A DNA stretch of 64,000 nucleotides from Nemania diffusa (lineage: Eukaryota; Ascomycota; Sordariomycetes; Xylariales; Xylariaceae), in the NCBI GenBank assembly GCA_038501195.1, contig JBBPUQ010000001.1:2232001-2296000 (forward strand), in the 5' to 3' direction. Each line of letters begins with the position of its first letter. Position 1 is the stretch's first letter. This document shows, piece after piece, positions 62,538 to 64,000 of the stretch. Under the pieces are notes generated by a model that saw only the letters and a program-made list of their open reading frames with translations, searched no databases and was not told where the DNA came from. Both the position numbers and the translations under genes were made by a program.

Positions 62538-64000
62538 ATGTCTAGCACCTCTTTACCTGACAGTAATGAGCTTTGGTGGTCTGAAAAGCTGCCTAATGTC
62601 CCAGATAAAGCCATATCACCCATCCAGGATTACGCACAAAGGCTTAGGGGCAACCCCAAAAATGTCATGTTCTATCCTCGAAAATTACTTGAACACATTT
62701 TCACCGAAAACGTCCTGCTTCACGAACTCCAGGCCTTGAAAGAATTAGACGGCCCAAAGAGAGATCAACTAGTCAAAGACATCCGCGGTTCGTATATTGC
62801 AGTCTTTGCTACCCTTAAATTGATCAAGGAACTTGAAATGCTACCGGCCTTAGTGGCATCACACATAAGCGATCAAGAGCTTCCACTCAAGCCTCGCGAT
62901 CCGACATCAAATACCGCTTTCATCTGCTGGAGTTCAAAAGAGCTTCTTCCGGATGAACTTCAAGATTGGATCAGGGGATCGGAATTTCAAACGCAGCAAT
63001 TTAAGATGATCATCCCATTCTTTGGCAATCAACCTGAGACGTTTGATTTCAGTTGGGCAGATATCTTGCCCTATTCAATAATATATCAGCCAGACGAATC
63101 ACCGGTGGGTAAGATTGAAATCCATCCTCTCTGCCACGACTTTCGTAACTCTGGTTTAGAGGTAAGTTAAATAAAGCGGCTGACTACCGATCCGCACTAT
63201 AAACTAACACCGGCTATCATTGTAGGATGCAGATAAACCCCTGTTCTACGCCTTGAAAAAAGTAACCGAGGGCAATTCGGTTAGCTTTAATCGAGAAGTT
63301 GAAATGCTACAAAGGTTTAACAAGGCAAAGCACCCACACGTCGTGAAACTACTGGCTTCCTTTATTACAGAAGAGGGTAAATTCGCCATATTTCCCTGGG
63401 CCCCCCATGACCTTAGGATGTACTGGCAAAACGTTCGACCAAAGCCAGATGCTGGGGGTGCAAAGCTAGTCCAATGGATATCTCACCAGGCACAGATGTT
63501 AGCTGAGGCTATTAGAAATATCCACAAACTTCCCCAGGATAGCGAAGACGAGGAACAGGAGTATGTTCGCCATGGAGACCTGAAGCCAGAAAATATTCTA
63601 TGGTACGAATCGGGAGACTTCGGCAAGCTCGTGATCGCCGACTTGGGACTCAGCAAAGCTCATCGATTTGAGAGTAGAAGTTACACAATTCAGAAAAGGG
63701 TTTCTGTAACACCAAGGTACCGACCACCCGAGGTTGTCTATAAAGGTGGTCGGATGGGACGAGTATTCGATATATGGGCTCTAGGTTGCATATTCCTTGA
63801 AATGATCAGTTGGCTACACGGAGGCTATGAGAAGCTTGTGGAAATGGAGAAGAGTATAACTACTCAGTCTATTGCGAGTGTCCACACTGACGAATATTAT
63901 GAATGGGTTTATGTGAAAGACGCCGACTACTACACAATCAGAGTCAAGGAAGCTGTTACTAAGGCAAGCTCGTCTCCGGTTAAGCCTTTGCATATTAGCT
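62538..64000 (+). CDS. Protein kinase with unrecognised N-terminal domain, 3' end outside the window
   Basis: The catalytic domain is evident in exon 2: beta-3 lysine FYALKKVTE (Lys219), helix-C Glu in NREVEML, catalytic loop HGDLKPENIL (about 324-333), metal-binding ADLGLSK (about 346-352), P+1 region VTPRYRPPEV and helix-F DIWALGCIFLEM. It should phosphorylate Ser/Thr; the HGD loop (instead of HRD) and DLG (instead of DFG) are variants also known in active kinases. The first 208 residues (MSSTSLPDSNELWWSEKLP...) form a helical region I do not recognise. Exon 1 is 62538-63161; the intron is 63162-63225 (GTAAGT...TAG, phase 0); exon 2 is 63226 to beyond 64000. The visible part is 466 residues, and the frame is still open at the window edge. 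The start is the first ATG after the CT-rich leader. Confidence 0.88.

Overview
The window looks like nuclear DNA from a filamentous ascomycete (Pezizomycotina). Supporting signs are Zn(II)2Cys6 transcription factors, a HET-domain gene, a tannase/feruloyl esterase, short introns (64-142 bp) with GTAAGT/GTACGT-type donors and TAG/CAG acceptors, and a 25-kb AT-saturated block of the kind left by repeat-induced point mutation (RIP). Intergenic DNA is rich in the palindromic word CCTACCTAGGTAGG, which I associate with Sordariomycetes; that placement is a weak inference.

Layout. (1) 0.9-14.2 kb is a normal gene-bearing arm: a 947-aa Zn2Cys6 regulator (minus, three exons including a 23-nt microexon), a spartin/senescence-domain protein (plus, three exons), tRNA-Arg(TCT) (minus), a GCP4-type gamma-tubulin complex protein (plus, single exon) and a conserved unknown protein (minus, two exons). 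(2) 14.2-22.1 kb holds no gene I can defend, only microsatellites and CCTAGG-type palindromes. (3) 22.14-49.10 kb is the main feature. A Pro1-like Zn2Cys6 regulator is split in two: DNA-binding N-terminal half at 22138-22709, regulatory C-terminal half at 47850-49100. Between the halves lies a ~25.1-kb block of roughly 90-95% A+T. The block is bounded by 52-bp terminal inverted repeats (48/52 matches), carries inverted subterminal repeats, and is flanked by a candidate 5-bp target duplication CTCCA. Removing the block together with one CTCCA copy puts the two halves back in one reading frame apart from one TAA codon. The simplest reading is a large transposon, or a nest of them, that inserted into the gene and was then destroyed by RIP. 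Inside it are 87-bp, 96-bp, 18-bp and 17-bp tandem arrays and a diverged 310-bp duplication. (4) 49.2-57.1 kb is a second gene cluster: an atypical SDR (minus), a LigB/DODA-type extradiol dioxygenase (plus), a HET-domain protein (plus, three exons) and a secreted tannase-family esterase (minus). (5) 57.1-62.5 kb is gene-free. (6) From 62.5 kb to the window end there is a protein kinase with an unrecognised N-terminal domain, cut off by the window edge.

The genes do not form one obvious pathway. The SDR, dioxygenase and tannase are all compatible with catabolism of plant phenolics, but they are not co-oriented and no operon-like link is implied. Coordinates of spliced genes are the outer limits of the CDS; exon limits are in the evidence. 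AT percentages are estimates by eye.
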